Below are positions 7,807-19,590 of a stretch of 40,592 nucleotides of DNA, piece by piece (the stretch's first letter is position 1; every line of letters starts with the position of its first letter). The stretch comes from an uncultured Faecalibacterium sp. (GTDB lineage: Bacteria; Bacillota; Clostridia; Oscillospirales; Ruminococcaceae). The notes beneath the pieces were generated by a model, which saw nothing but the letters and a program-made list of their open reading frames with translations, was not told the DNA's origin and did no database searches. The DNA lies in NCBI GenBank assembly GCA_900551435.1, contig URVW01000012.1, forward strand, positions 1 through 40,592, given 5' to 3'. Made by a program: the position numbers and the translations under genes.

Positions 7807-7848
7807 GAAGCCAGCTCTGCCTGGGCGGGGCTGGCTTCTCGCTGTCTT
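7807..7848 (+). terminator. Hairpin, probable terminator
   Basis: GAAGCCAGC (7807-7815) and GCTGGCTTC (7830-7838) form a perfect 9-bp stem. The following tract (tcgctgtctt) is only moderately T-rich, so efficiency is uncertain. Confidence 0.6.
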
Positions 7849-7924
7849 ATTGATTTGAATACTTCGGCTCCGGCAAAAGGGGACAAGCCCCTGCGGGCCG
7901 GACCATGAGAGAGGGGTAACTGAT

Positions 7925-8665
7925 ATGGCAAAATACTATTGCATCCTGTTCGATGCGGACAATACGCTGCTGGATTTTGACGCGGCGGAAAACAAGGCGC
8001 TGGCCGACACCCTTCGCAACTACGGCATCGAGCCGGACGCGGAGACCGTTCAGACCTACCGCACCATCAACGAAGAGCTGTGGCGTCAGCTGGAAAAAGG
8101 GCAGATCCGTCGCGAAAAGCTGATGAACGAGCGCTTTACCCGCTTCCTCAAGGCGGTGGATGCCGCCGGCAGCGGCGCGGAGATGAACCGCTTCTATCTG
8201 GACCAGCTGTCCACCCACCCGGACCTCGCCGCGCCCAATGTGCTGGACGTGATGAAGGAGCTGTCCGAGGTGGCAACGCTGGCGGTCGTGACCAACGGCT
8301 TCGACCGGGTCCAGTCCCGCCGCGTGGCCGAGTCCGGCTTGCTGAACTTCGTCGAGGACGTGTTCGTCTCCGAAAAGATGGACAGCGAGAAGCCCAACCG
8401 CAAAATCTTCGATGCAGCGCTTCGTTCGCTGGGCGTGGAGAACCGCGAGCATGTCCTGATGGTGGGTGACAGCCTGTCCAGCGATGTGCAGGGCGGCGTC
8501 AACGCAGGGCTGGATACCTGCTGGTACAACCCTCACCACGCCGAAAATCCGGGCAAAGTCTGCCCCACCTATGAGATCGCAAACCTCGAGGAGCTGTATC
8601 CGCTGGTCATGGAGCCGGAAGAGCTGGCCAACCTCGGGATGAAGAACCGCCGCCATCAGCAGTAA
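7925..8665 (+). CDS. HAD phosphatase, YjjG-type (pyrimidine nucleotidase-like)
   Basis: A 246-residue HAD hydrolase. Motif I FDADNTLLDFD, motif II VVTNGFDRVQSRR, Lys of motif III in SEKMDSEKPNRKIF, motif IV MVGDSLSSDVQGG. The N-x-TLLDF variant of motif I and the TNG motif II fit the YjjG/YfnB group, which dephosphorylates non-canonical pyrimidine nucleotides as a house-cleaning step. The ATG follows GAGAGGGG. It stands alone between a hairpin and the ABC-F gene. Confidence 0.85.
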   Translation: MAKYYCILFDADNTLLDFDAAENKALADTLRNYGIEPDAETVQTYRTINEELWRQLEKGQIRREKLMNERFTRFLKAVDAAGSGAEMNRFYLDQLSTHPDLAAPNVLDVMKELSEVATLAVVTNGFDRVQSRRVAESGLLNFVEDVFVSEKMDSEKPNRKIFDAALRSLGVENREHVLMVGDSLSSDVQGGVNAGLDTCWYNPHHAENPGKVCPTYEIANLEELYPLVMEPEELANLGMKNRRHQQ

Positions 8666-8714
8666 GCTACATGCGCTGTGCGGCAAGGTTACACAAAAGA
8701 TTGGATGAAAAACG

Positions 8715-10604
<1,890 letters not shown>

Positions 10605-10616
10605 GGGAGGGCATTT

Positions 10617-11159
10617 ATGCCGAACCGCCGCAAAGATTCCAAAACGCATACCATCGCCCTTTCGGGGCTGCTGTTCGCGCTGGCTATGGCGCTCTCGTTC
10701 ATCGAGGGCACGCTGGTCATCCCGGGGCTTCTGCCGGGAATGAAGCTGGGCTTGGCGAACATCGTCGTGATGTATGCGCTGTTCTTCATGGGGCCGAAAC
10801 AGGCGCTGATCCTCGATGTGCTCAAGGCGCTGTTCGTCTTTCTCGTCTCCGGCTGGACGGCGGGCTTCCTCTCACTGTGCGGCGGCTTGCTGTCGCTGCT
10901 GGTGATGTGGCTGCTGTATTACCATCTGCCGGTCCGCCCGACATGGTTCATCCTGTCGGTCTGCGGCGCGCTGTTCCATAATATCGGCCAGCTTCTGGGG
11001 GCCAGCGTCATCCTGTCCACGGCCGTCTCGCTCTATTATGCGCCGGTCATGCTGGTGCTGGGCCTCGTGATGGGCATGCTCACGTCGGTCACCCTGCGTG
11101 CGCTGCTGCCCGCGCTGGGCCGTTTGGGGTACAACACCCGCGAGAATCGCGCAGAATGA
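10617..11159 (+). CDS. Gx transporter / heptaprenyl diphosphate synthase component I-like membrane protein
   Basis: A 180-residue membrane protein with about five helices. The segment EGTLVIPGLLPGMKLGLANIVV is the conserved pattern of the family annotated as heptaprenyl diphosphate synthase component I or Gx transporter (PF07456 type). The old enzyme name is probably misleading because the protein is all membrane helix; small-molecule uptake is more likely. AAGGGAGG (10604-10611) precedes the ATG. It follows the ABC-F gene closely and ends just before the lon promoter. Confidence 0.78.
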   Translation: MPNRRKDSKTHTIALSGLLFALAMALSFIEGTLVIPGLLPGMKLGLANIVVMYALFFMGPKQALILDVLKALFVFLVSGWTAGFLSLCGGLLSLLVMWLLYYHLPVRPTWFILSVCGALFHNIGQLLGASVILSTAVSLYYAPVMLVLGLVMGMLTSVTLRALLPALGRLGYNTRENRAE

Positions 11160-11160
11160 G

Positions 11161-11189
11161 TTGCAACCACGGCCGGAATCCGATATAAT
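11161..11189 (+). promoter_or_regulatory. Promoter of the lon unit
   Basis: TTGCAA (11161-11166), 17-base spacer, TATAAT (11184-11189). A 5' leader of about 80 bases follows. No CIRCE-type heat-shock inverted repeat is present. Confidence 0.85.
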
Positions 11190-11275
11190 AATTCCAATCA
11201 AACGATCATTTCCTGACATTCAACGACTGCCCGATGGGTGACGCGCATCCACGGACAGACCGGGAGGTATTGCAT

Positions 11276-13732
<2,457 letters not shown>

Positions 13733-13746
13733 AAAGGAGCGCATCT

Positions 13747-14343
13747 ATGAATTATAACAAAGCGGATTTCATCGCAAGCTACGGCATCTCCAGCCAGCTG
13801 CCCGAGAGCGACCGCCCGGAACTCAGCTTTTCGGGCCGCTCGAACGTGGGCAAATCCAGCCTCATCAACAAGCTGTGCAACCGCAAAAATCTGGCCCGCG
13901 TGTCCAGCACGCCGGGAAAGACGGCCACCATCAACTTCTATTCGGTGGACGACTGCTATTTTGTGGACCTGCCCGGTTACGGCTACGCCAAGGTCAGCAA
14001 CGCCGACCGGGAGCGCTGGGATGACCTCATCAACAGCTACTTCGAAGCGCCCCGCCACCATACGCTGCTGGTCCAGCTCATCGACTGCCGCCATGCGCCC
14101 AGCGCGGACGATCTGCAGATGCTCAAATATCTGCATTATCATCAGGTCCCCTTCATCGTGGCGCTGACCAAGGCCGACAAACTGAAAAAGAGCCAGCTGG
14201 CCAAAACGCTGGAGGATTTCGAAAAAATCTGTCTGCCCTACGGCTGCCAGAAGGTCGTTCTGACCAGCGGCGAAAACGGCTACGGTATCCCGGAACTGCA
14301 GGCAGTCCTGAATGCGGCAGTCGCGGAAGAGGATGCGGAGTAA
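13747..14343 (+). CDS. ysxC: Ribosome biogenesis GTPase YsxC/EngB
   Basis: A 198-residue TRAFAC-class GTPase. G1 GRSNVGKSS (about 30-38), the switch region STPGKTATINFY, G3 DLPGYGYAKV, G4 TKADKL. The family acts in late assembly of the 50S subunit. It lies 14 bases after lon; the lon-ysxC pairing is well known in Bacillus and relatives, which supports both calls. AAAAGGAG precedes the ATG. Confidence 0.95.
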   Translation: MNYNKADFIASYGISSQLPESDRPELSFSGRSNVGKSSLINKLCNRKNLARVSSTPGKTATINFYSVDDCYFVDLPGYGYAKVSNADRERWDDLINSYFEAPRHHTLLVQLIDCRHAPSADDLQMLKYLHYHQVPFIVALTKADKLKKSQLAKTLEDFEKICLPYGCQKVVLTSGENGYGIPELQAVLNAAVAEEDAE

Positions 14344-14347
14344 AACG

Positions 14348-15100
14348 ATGGCGTATAACGAATTTGCCTATTTCTACGATGAATTCAACGGCGAAGCCGA
14401 CTACGATGCCCTGTATGCGCACATCCACAAGGAGCTGACGGCCCACGGCATCGCGGACGGCATTCTGGCTGATCTCGGCTGCGGGACCGGCGAGCTGACC
14501 CTCATGCTGACACAGGCCGGTTATGATATGATCGGCATCGACCAGTCGGAAGAGATGCTCTGCGTCGTCCGCGACAAGGCCGAGCAGCTGGGCCTTTCCG
14601 GAAAGCTTCTTCTGCTGCAGCAGGACCTGCTCAAGCTCGATCTCTACGGGACCATCCGGGGTGCAGTGTCTACCTTCGATACCTTCAACCACATCCCGGA
14701 CCTCGACACAGCCATTGCCAACGCGGGCTTCTTCATGGAAGAGGGGGGACTGTTCCTCTTCGACATGAACACCCCCTATAAGCACCAAAACGTGCTGGGC
14801 GACAACGAGTTCACCTTTGAAGAAGAGGACGCCGGCTGCGTCTGGCGCAACCACTACGACGCCGGGAACCGCCGGGTGGAGATCACCGTGGACATCGACT
14901 ATCAGGAGACGGGCGAGCACTTCCACGAGCAGTTCTACGAGTACACCTACGACCTCGACACCATCCGCGCTGCGCTGGAAAAACACGGCTTTGCGCTGGA
15001 AAGCGTCTGCGACGGCGAGACGTTCGGCCCCCTGACCGAGGAGAGCGAACGCTATTTCTTCTGTGCCGTCAAGCAGTATACCCAACTGGAGGAAAAATAA
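14348..15100 (+). CDS. Class I SAM-dependent methyltransferase
   Basis: A 250-residue methyltransferase. Motif I ILADLGCGTGELTLML (SAM binding), post-I acid in MIGIDQSEEML, and STFDTFNHIPD as the motif IV region. The closest feel is the YqeM/Rossmann-type small-molecule or RNA methyltransferases; the substrate is not clear. GGAG at 14337-14340 precedes the ATG at 14348, seven bases away, and overlaps the end of ysxC, so translation is probably coupled. An in-frame start at 14312 lies within ysxC and is less likely. Confidence 0.85.
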   Translation: MAYNEFAYFYDEFNGEADYDALYAHIHKELTAHGIADGILADLGCGTGELTLMLTQAGYDMIGIDQSEEMLCVVRDKAEQLGLSGKLLLLQQDLLKLDLYGTIRGAVSTFDTFNHIPDLDTAIANAGFFMEEGGLFLFDMNTPYKHQNVLGDNEFTFEEEDAGCVWRNHYDAGNRRVEITVDIDYQETGEHFHEQFYEYTYDLDTIRAALEKHGFALESVCDGETFGPLTEESERYFFCAVKQYTQLEEK

Positions 15101-15101
15101 T

Positions 15102-16004
15102 ATGTCAAATCTGATTCGCGGCCTGTCGGAAAACGGCGGCGTCGTGTTCTGCGGCATCGATTCCACCGAGATCGTCCGCAAAGCCGAGCAGCTCCACAAG
15201 ACCAGCGCCACCTGCAGCGCGGCCCTTGGCCGTCTGCTGACGGGTGCGGCCCTGATGGGTTCCATGCTCAAGGACGACCGAGACACCGTGACCCTGCGTG
15301 TTTCGGGCGGCGGCCCTGCGGGCGTCGTCATTGCGTGCACCGATGGCACGGGCAACGTCAAGGGCTGCATTGATAACCCGCTGGTCGAACTTCCGCTCAA
15401 GGAGAACGGCCATCTGGACGTGGGCGGGGCCGTCGGCAAGAACGGCGTGCTGACCGTCATCCGCGACAACCGCTTGCAGAAAGAGCCGACCGTCGGCCAA
15501 GTCCCGCTGGTGTCCGGCGAGATCGCCGAGGACCTGACCAGCTACTATGCCTACAGCGAGCAGGTCCCGACCGTCTGTGCGCTGGGCGTTCTGGTGGACA
15601 AGGACCTGACCATTGCCTGTGCGGGCGGCTATCTGCTGCAGCTGCTTCCCGGCGCGACCGACGCCGAGATCACCCAGCTGGAACAAAACATCGCGGCGAT
15701 GCCTTCCGTCACCGAGCTGCTTCGTGCGGGCAAGACGCCCGAGGACATGATGGAACTGGCCCTGAAGGGCTTTGACCCTAACGTCCTCGACGAACGCGAT
15801 GTGGGTTATCATTGCGATTGCAGCCACGAGCGCACCGAAGAGATGCTGCTTAGCCTTGGCCGCAAGGAGCTGGAAAAGCTCCGCGACGAGGACCCCAACT
15901 GTGAGGTCGTCTGCCACTTCTGCCACACCAAGTATCAGTTCGATTTGAACGAGCTGGTCAAAAAGGCTGTGGACAAGCAGTCGGCCCCGGCGGAAGAGGT
16001 TTAA
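15102..16004 (+). CDS. hslO: Redox-regulated chaperone Hsp33
   Basis: A 300-residue Hsp33. The N-terminal domain starts NLIRGLSENGGVVFCGIDST, and the C-terminal zinc switch shows the C-x-C (HCDCSHER) and C-x-x-C (CHFCHTKYQF) pairs. Under oxidative stress and heat these Cys form disulfides, release zinc and activate the holdase. In an anaerobe this fits defence against oxygen exposure. The ATG at 15102 follows TGGAGGAA and is one base past the stop of the methyltransferase gene. It is the last gene of the lon unit, closed by a terminator. Confidence 0.95.
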   Translation: MSNLIRGLSENGGVVFCGIDSTEIVRKAEQLHKTSATCSAALGRLLTGAALMGSMLKDDRDTVTLRVSGGGPAGVVIACTDGTGNVKGCIDNPLVELPLKENGHLDVGGAVGKNGVLTVIRDNRLQKEPTVGQVPLVSGEIAEDLTSYYAYSEQVPTVCALGVLVDKDLTIACAGGYLLQLLPGATDAEITQLEQNIAAMPSVTELLRAGKTPEDMMELALKGFDPNVLDERDVGYHCDCSHERTEEMLLSLGRKELEKLRDEDPNCEVVCHFCHTKYQFDLNELVKKAVDKQSAPAEEV

Positions 16005-16034
16005 GGTGTATCTTAAAAAGTTAAAGTCATAAGC

Positions 16035-16076
16035 AAAAGACGGCAGAGAGTTTCGCACCCTCTGCCGTCTTTTATT
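16035..16076. terminator. Bidirectional terminator between hslO and yqfD
   Basis: AAAAGACGGCAGAG (16035-16048) and CTCTGCCGTCTTTT (16060-16073) form a perfect stem with A and T flanks suited to both strands. The stop codon of yqfD (on the minus strand) lies at its edge. Confidence 0.9.
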
Positions 16077-17229
16077 TCGTCGTGATATCTGCGATGATGG
16101 TATAAACGACCCGGTAATGAAGCGCCTCGTTTTCCAAAACGATATCTTCCTTTTTGGCCACGATCTCGGCATCCGGATAGGCTTCCCAGAGTGCTTGCAA
16201 GCTGTGCAGAGTTGCCAGTGAAATTGCCTGTTCTTCGGTGCGGGAAATTTCCTCGTCTGTCTGCTCATAAAAGGTCGTTTCTTCGATGGAATAGGGGAGC
16301 CTCAGCCCGAAAATTTCCGGCTGCACATGCCGGGTGCTTTCCAGTGCGGTCTCCTCCGAAAAACTTCTCCATCCCGGGAGCAAAATGCTCTTTCCATCGA
16401 AGGAAAGTTTCCGCTTGCAGAAGGTCCGCCCCGTCAGACGCTTTGCAGAAATGACCAGCGCTTCTTCCTGCTGGTTTTCCCAGTCGAATTGCGCCAGAAC
16501 CGCCCCGGCGGCTGGCTCATAAATCAGCGTTCCGTCCCGCTCGGTCCGTGCCGTTCCGATGAGCGGCTGTCCGGCTTCGACGGTCTGCCCGGGCGTGACC
16601 AGCATCGTGCCGCTGGTGAGGTTGGTCCGCACGATGGTCCCGGCAACTTTGGCAAAAACACCCTGCATCGTTCCTGCGGCGATGTCCGGCACAGGCTTTG
16701 CGGCGGCCGCTTCCACAACGAGCCGTCCATCCAGAAAATTCAGACTGGCCCACGAAAATTCGCCGCTCTGCAGCAGGGCATATTCGCCCGCCGTCAGCGT
16801 TTCCTGTGTGACGAGCGCCCCCGGCATCAGCGAGACGGTCTCCCGCAGAATGGCCGCTGTCCGCGCTTGCTGCCCGACCGAAAGGCTGCTGGCATCCACG
16901 GCCCAGACGAAATTCTGCGACCAGAGCAGCAGCGGCGTGAACAGCAAAATGCCTACCCATAGCCCGCGCCGCCGCAGAAAAGGCCGGAGCACAAAATACA
17001 GCCCGGTGCGTTTCTGAATGCGCAGCCGGACGCGGCGTCTGCGGGCCAGCGCGGCTAGTTTCCGGTAACGCCATGCGGCACACCGCGCTGAAAATCCGCC
17101 GGGAAGGGGAGTGATGGCCGTGAGATGCAGCCCGGTGCGGGCGGCTTCGGACAACAGCCCGTCCGAGTCGCCGTTCTGTGCGCAGAACCGCACACCGGCC
17201 CAAAGCAGAGAAAGCTCGATGGCGTCCAC
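16072..17229 (-). CDS. yqfD: Sporulation protein YqfD
   Basis: About 385 residues. An N-terminal soluble part of about 80 residues, a basic stretch (RRRRVRLRIQKRTG), a single membrane helix at GLWVGILLFTPLLLWS, then a large outer region with QETLTAGEY, AGTIVRTNLTSG and VTPGQTVEAGQPLI, matching YqfD. In Bacillus it is made in the mother cell under SigE, and its role is in spore formation. It follows yqfC with the arrangement TAGGAGGTG, where the yqfC stop, the ribosome site and the first possible GTG merge. That GTG (17229) is inside the ribosome site, so the true start may be slightly downstream (for example an ATC at 17220 has ideal spacing); the coordinate is uncertain by a few residues. 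Confidence 0.85.
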   Translation of the reverse strand: MDAIELSLLWAGVRFCAQNGDSDGLLSEAARTGLHLTAITPLPGGFSARCAAWRYRKLAALARRRRVRLRIQKRTGLYFVLRPFLRRRGLWVGILLFTPLLLWSQNFVWAVDASSLSVGQQARTAAILRETVSLMPGALVTQETLTAGEYALLQSGEFSWASLNFLDGRLVVEAAAAKPVPDIAAGTMQGVFAKVAGTIVRTNLTSGTMLVTPGQTVEAGQPLIGTARTERDGTLIYEPAAGAVLAQFDWENQQEEALVISAKRLTGRTFCKRKLSFDGKSILLPGWRSFSEETALESTRHVQPEIFGLRLPYSIEETTFYEQTDEEISRTEEQAISLATLHSLQALWEAYPDAEIVAKKEDIVLENEALHYRVVYTIIADITTK

Positions 17230-17232
17230 CTC

Positions 17233-17520
17233 CTAACCGCTGGAAAAATTGGTGCGGAGAAACTTTCCCCGCAGGGTGATGCGGTGGGCGGTCAGCGTCT
17301 CGATCCGCATCTCGTCGCCGTAGACCGTGAACTGCCCGCGCGGAAATTCCAGACAAAGCTTTTCGTCGTCGTAGGTCCGGATGGACCGGAAATGTTCGAT
17401 CTCCATCCGGTCGCCGCTGAGATAGACTGACGGCTGACCGTAAAATCCCTGCGGCGGCTGGCGAAACATCCGCCGCATCCAGCCAAGCAGGGAAAGCCGA
17501 CCGCTTCGTTTCTTTTTCAC
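17233..17520 (-). CDS. yqfC: Sporulation protein YqfC
   Basis: A 95-residue protein. The core SVYLSGDRMEIEHFRSIRTY, then LCLEFPRGQFTVYGDEMRIE and ITLRGKF is the YqfC pattern, and its place directly upstream of yqfD confirms it. The reading frame is open far upstream on this strand, but the family starts with a basic KKKR segment; the GTG at 17520 follows AGGGAGGG at good spacing and is chosen. Function in sporulation is not defined at the molecular level. Confidence 0.85.
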   Translation of the reverse strand: MKKKRSGRLSLLGWMRRMFRQPPQGFYGQPSVYLSGDRMEIEHFRSIRTYDDEKLCLEFPRGQFTVYGDEMRIETLTAHRITLRGKFLRTNFSSG

Positions 17521-17564
17521 GCCTGCTCCCTCCCTGCGTCCGTGCAAACTGGTGGCCTGTGCTT

Positions 17565-17574
17565 CATATATATG
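17565..17574. promoter_or_regulatory. Palindromic SigE-like -10 element between yqfC and ylbJ
   Basis: CATATATATG is a perfect palindrome in the 72-base gap between divergent yqfC and ylbJ. It resembles the CATAyAhT -10 of SigE-type sporulation promoters on both strands. No convincing -35 box is seen, so this is tentative. Confidence 0.3.
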
Positions 17575-17592
17575 GAAGTGGAGGGCGTGTGT

Positions 17593-18759
17593 ATGTATCA
17601 AATCGGAGTATTTCTGTTGGCGGTGCTGGTCGGCGTGCTGCCGTTTGCCGCGCCGCAGACCTGCGCAAAGGCGCTTGCCGAAGGGCTTGCGCTCTGCGGC
17701 GGGCCGCTGCTGCTGTCGCTGTTTCCGTTTCTGGTGGTATCGTCGCTGCTGATTCAGTGCACGGCCAGCGATGTGCTGGCCCTGCCGTTCCGCCCCTTGG
17801 CGCGGCTCATCGGGGTCCGAAGTCTCTGCGCGGCTCGGGTCCTGATGATCGGCTTTTTCGGCGGATTTGCCCCTGCGGCCCATGCGGCGGCACAGGCTGT
17901 GCGGACGGGCCAGCTCTCGGCGCAGGAAGCGGATGCGCTGCTCCCGGCCTGTGTCTGTTCCGGGCCGTCGTTTGTGATCCTGACCGTCGGGCAGACGCTT
18001 CTGCACAGCATGAAATTGGGCGTTCTGCTGTTTGTTTCGCAGGTCTTGGCGGGCTATTTGACGGCAGCATTGCTGTGCCGTCTCTCGGTCAAAGATCTGC
18101 CCGCCGCCCCAAAAGAAGCTCCGCCGCCGGACCCTCCGCACCTTGACGTCATCCTTGCGAATGCGGCCATATCCTATGTGAAATTGTGCGGCTTCGTGCT
18201 CTTTTTCCGAATGCTCGCCGCTGGCGCGGGGGAACTTCTGCCGTCTCCTGCGGGGACGCTCTGCGCCATCCTGCTCGAGGTCTGCTCCGGCTGCGACCTC
18301 GCGTCCCGCGCGGGACGGTGGGGAAGCTATCTGTGCTGCGCGGCACTCAGCGTGCAGGGGCTTTCGGTCCTGCTGCAGGTGCGCACCCTCTGCCCGCCGG
18401 AAATGACCCTTCGGCCTCTGTATCGGGGGCGTCTGCTCCACCTACCGCTCTCGCTGGCGCTTTTCTTTCTGCTGCTGCCGGGTGGGGAAGCGGACGTGTT
18501 CCGTACGCTTCCGGACCGCGTCGTGCTCATGCGGCGGCTTCCGCCGGATTGTCTGCTGCTGGTGTTCTTCGTCTGCTGCCTTGCGGTGTGCCAGCTGAGC
18601 CGCATTTTGCAAAAGCCGGCAACAGAAGTACAAGAAACTGTTGTGAAAATCCCGGAAAGATGGTATAATAAGCATAAGCATTCAATGACAGGGGATGTCC
18701 CCTGGAAAGATGGAAATAAAAAGAATGAGCATACGTTCATTTCAAATGGAGGACCATAG
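17593..18759 (+). CDS. ylbJ: Sporulation integral membrane protein YlbJ-like
   Basis: A 388-residue membrane protein with about eight helices. The pattern LALCGGPLLLSLFPFLVVSS near the N-terminus, GFFGGFAPAAHAAAQAVRTG, and CVCSGPSFVILTVG are as in YlbJ, a nucleoside-recognition-fold protein of the SigE regulon. Its divergent neighbours are yqfC-yqfD, also sporulation genes. The ATG at 17593 follows GGAGGG; the frame is open a little further upstream. The last roughly 40 codons run through a strong promoter and the ribosome site of the next gene, so the C-terminal tail (rich in Lys, Asn, His) may be a poorly conserved extension. Confidence 0.75.
   Translation: MYQIGVFLLAVLVGVLPFAAPQTCAKALAEGLALCGGPLLLSLFPFLVVSSLLIQCTASDVLALPFRPLARLIGVRSLCAARVLMIGFFGGFAPAAHAAAQAVRTGQLSAQEADALLPACVCSGPSFVILTVGQTLLHSMKLGVLLFVSQVLAGYLTAALLCRLSVKDLPAAPKEAPPPDPPHLDVILANAAISYVKLCGFVLFFRMLAAGAGELLPSPAGTLCAILLEVCSGCDLASRAGRWGSYLCCAALSVQGLSVLLQVRTLCPPEMTLRPLYRGRLLHLPLSLALFFLLLPGGEADVFRTLPDRVVLMRRLPPDCLLLVFFVCCLAVCQLSRILQKPATEVQETVVKIPERWYNKHKHSMTGDVPWKDGNKKNEHTFISNGGP
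18641..18669 (+). promoter_or_regulatory. Promoter of the asp23-recN operon
   Basis: TTGTGA (18641-18646), 17-base spacer, TATAAT (18664-18669), located inside the 3' end of the ylbJ reading frame. Confidence 0.82.
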
Positions 18760-18760
18760 A

Positions 18761-19126
18761 ATGGATTTACAGAATATGGATCTTAATGGCGGGACCCTGC
18801 AAATTTCCACCGAGGTGATCGCCAAGATCGCCCGCTGCGCTGCTCTGGAAGTGGAGGGCGTTTCTGAGGTGTCCTGCGGCAAGCAGAACAAAAAAGTGAA
18901 AGAGCTTCTGGAAGCCGCCAGCATCCAGCCGCCGGTCACGGTCGAAATGCGTGACGGCACGGCAGAGCTGACCCTGAATCTCGTCGTCGCCTTTGGCGCA
19001 CGGATCCCGGTCGTGGCCGAAAAGGTGCAGGAGAACGTAAAATCTGCCGTCCAGAACATGACCAACGTTACGGTCAGCCGCGTCAACCTCGTCATTGCAG
19101 GGGTTGCCGCAGAGGAACAGGAATAA
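18761..19126 (+). CDS. Asp23/Gls24 family envelope stress protein
   Basis: A 121-residue Asp23-family protein. GTLQISTEVIAKIARCAALE, VEGVSEV and ELTLNLVVAFGARIPVVAEK, plus VSRVNLVIAGV, are the family landmarks. Members such as YqhY sit beside nusB in many Firmicutes and are linked to lipid/acetyl-CoA carboxylase balance or the cell envelope. GGAGGA (18748-18753) precedes the ATG. First gene of the long operon. Confidence 0.92.
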   Translation: MDLQNMDLNGGTLQISTEVIAKIARCAALEVEGVSEVSCGKQNKKVKELLEAASIQPPVTVEMRDGTAELTLNLVVAFGARIPVVAEKVQENVKSAVQNMTNVTVSRVNLVIAGVAAEEQE

Positions 19127-19143
19127 GAGTGAGAGGAATACCT

Positions 19144-19590
19144 ATGGAAAATATTTTGCCTCGTCGTGAAGCCCGCGAGAACGCCTTTCTGCTGGCTTTT
19201 TCGCAGACCTTTGGCGACGTGCCCCTGCAGGAGGCGCTGACCACCAACGCAGAAACGGATGAAGAACATCCGGTGGATGTGTTCGGCAAGCGTCTGCTGA
19301 ATGCCTACTACAACCATTCTGCTGAGGTCGATGACCTCATCCGCGACCATCTGCGCAACTGGACCATGTCCCGTCTGCCCCGCGTCAGCCTGACGGTACT
19401 TCGTCTGGCGCTGGCCGAGATGCTGTACGGCGACGAGAAAAAGGTCGGCGTCGTCATCAACGAAGCCGTGGAGCTGACCAAGAAATACGGCGCAGACGAG
19501 GATTATCAGTTCGTGAATGGTCTGCTGGGCGCAGTTGCCCGCGAAAAGGGTCTGGATGCTGCCGACGATGCAGCGTCCGAAGAACTGTGA
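19144..19590 (+). CDS. nusB: Transcription antitermination protein NusB
   Basis: A 148-residue NusB. RREARENAFLLAFSQTF, SRLPRVSLTVLRLALAEMLY and VVINEAVELTKKYG with NGLLGAVAREKG are family signatures. With NusE it binds boxA RNA and prevents early termination in rRNA operons. The ATG at 19144 follows GAGAGGA; an in-frame start at 19129 would precede the ribosome site and is less likely. Confidence 0.94.
   Translation: MENILPRREARENAFLLAFSQTFGDVPLQEALTTNAETDEEHPVDVFGKRLLNAYYNHSAEVDDLIRDHLRNWTMSRLPRVSLTVLRLALAEMLYGDEKKVGVVINEAVELTKKYGADEDYQFVNGLLGAVAREKGLDAADDAASEEL

Noticed and set aside
11190..11275. CIRCE heat-shock operator before lon
   Set aside because: No TTAGCACTC-N9-GAGTGCTAA repeat is present.
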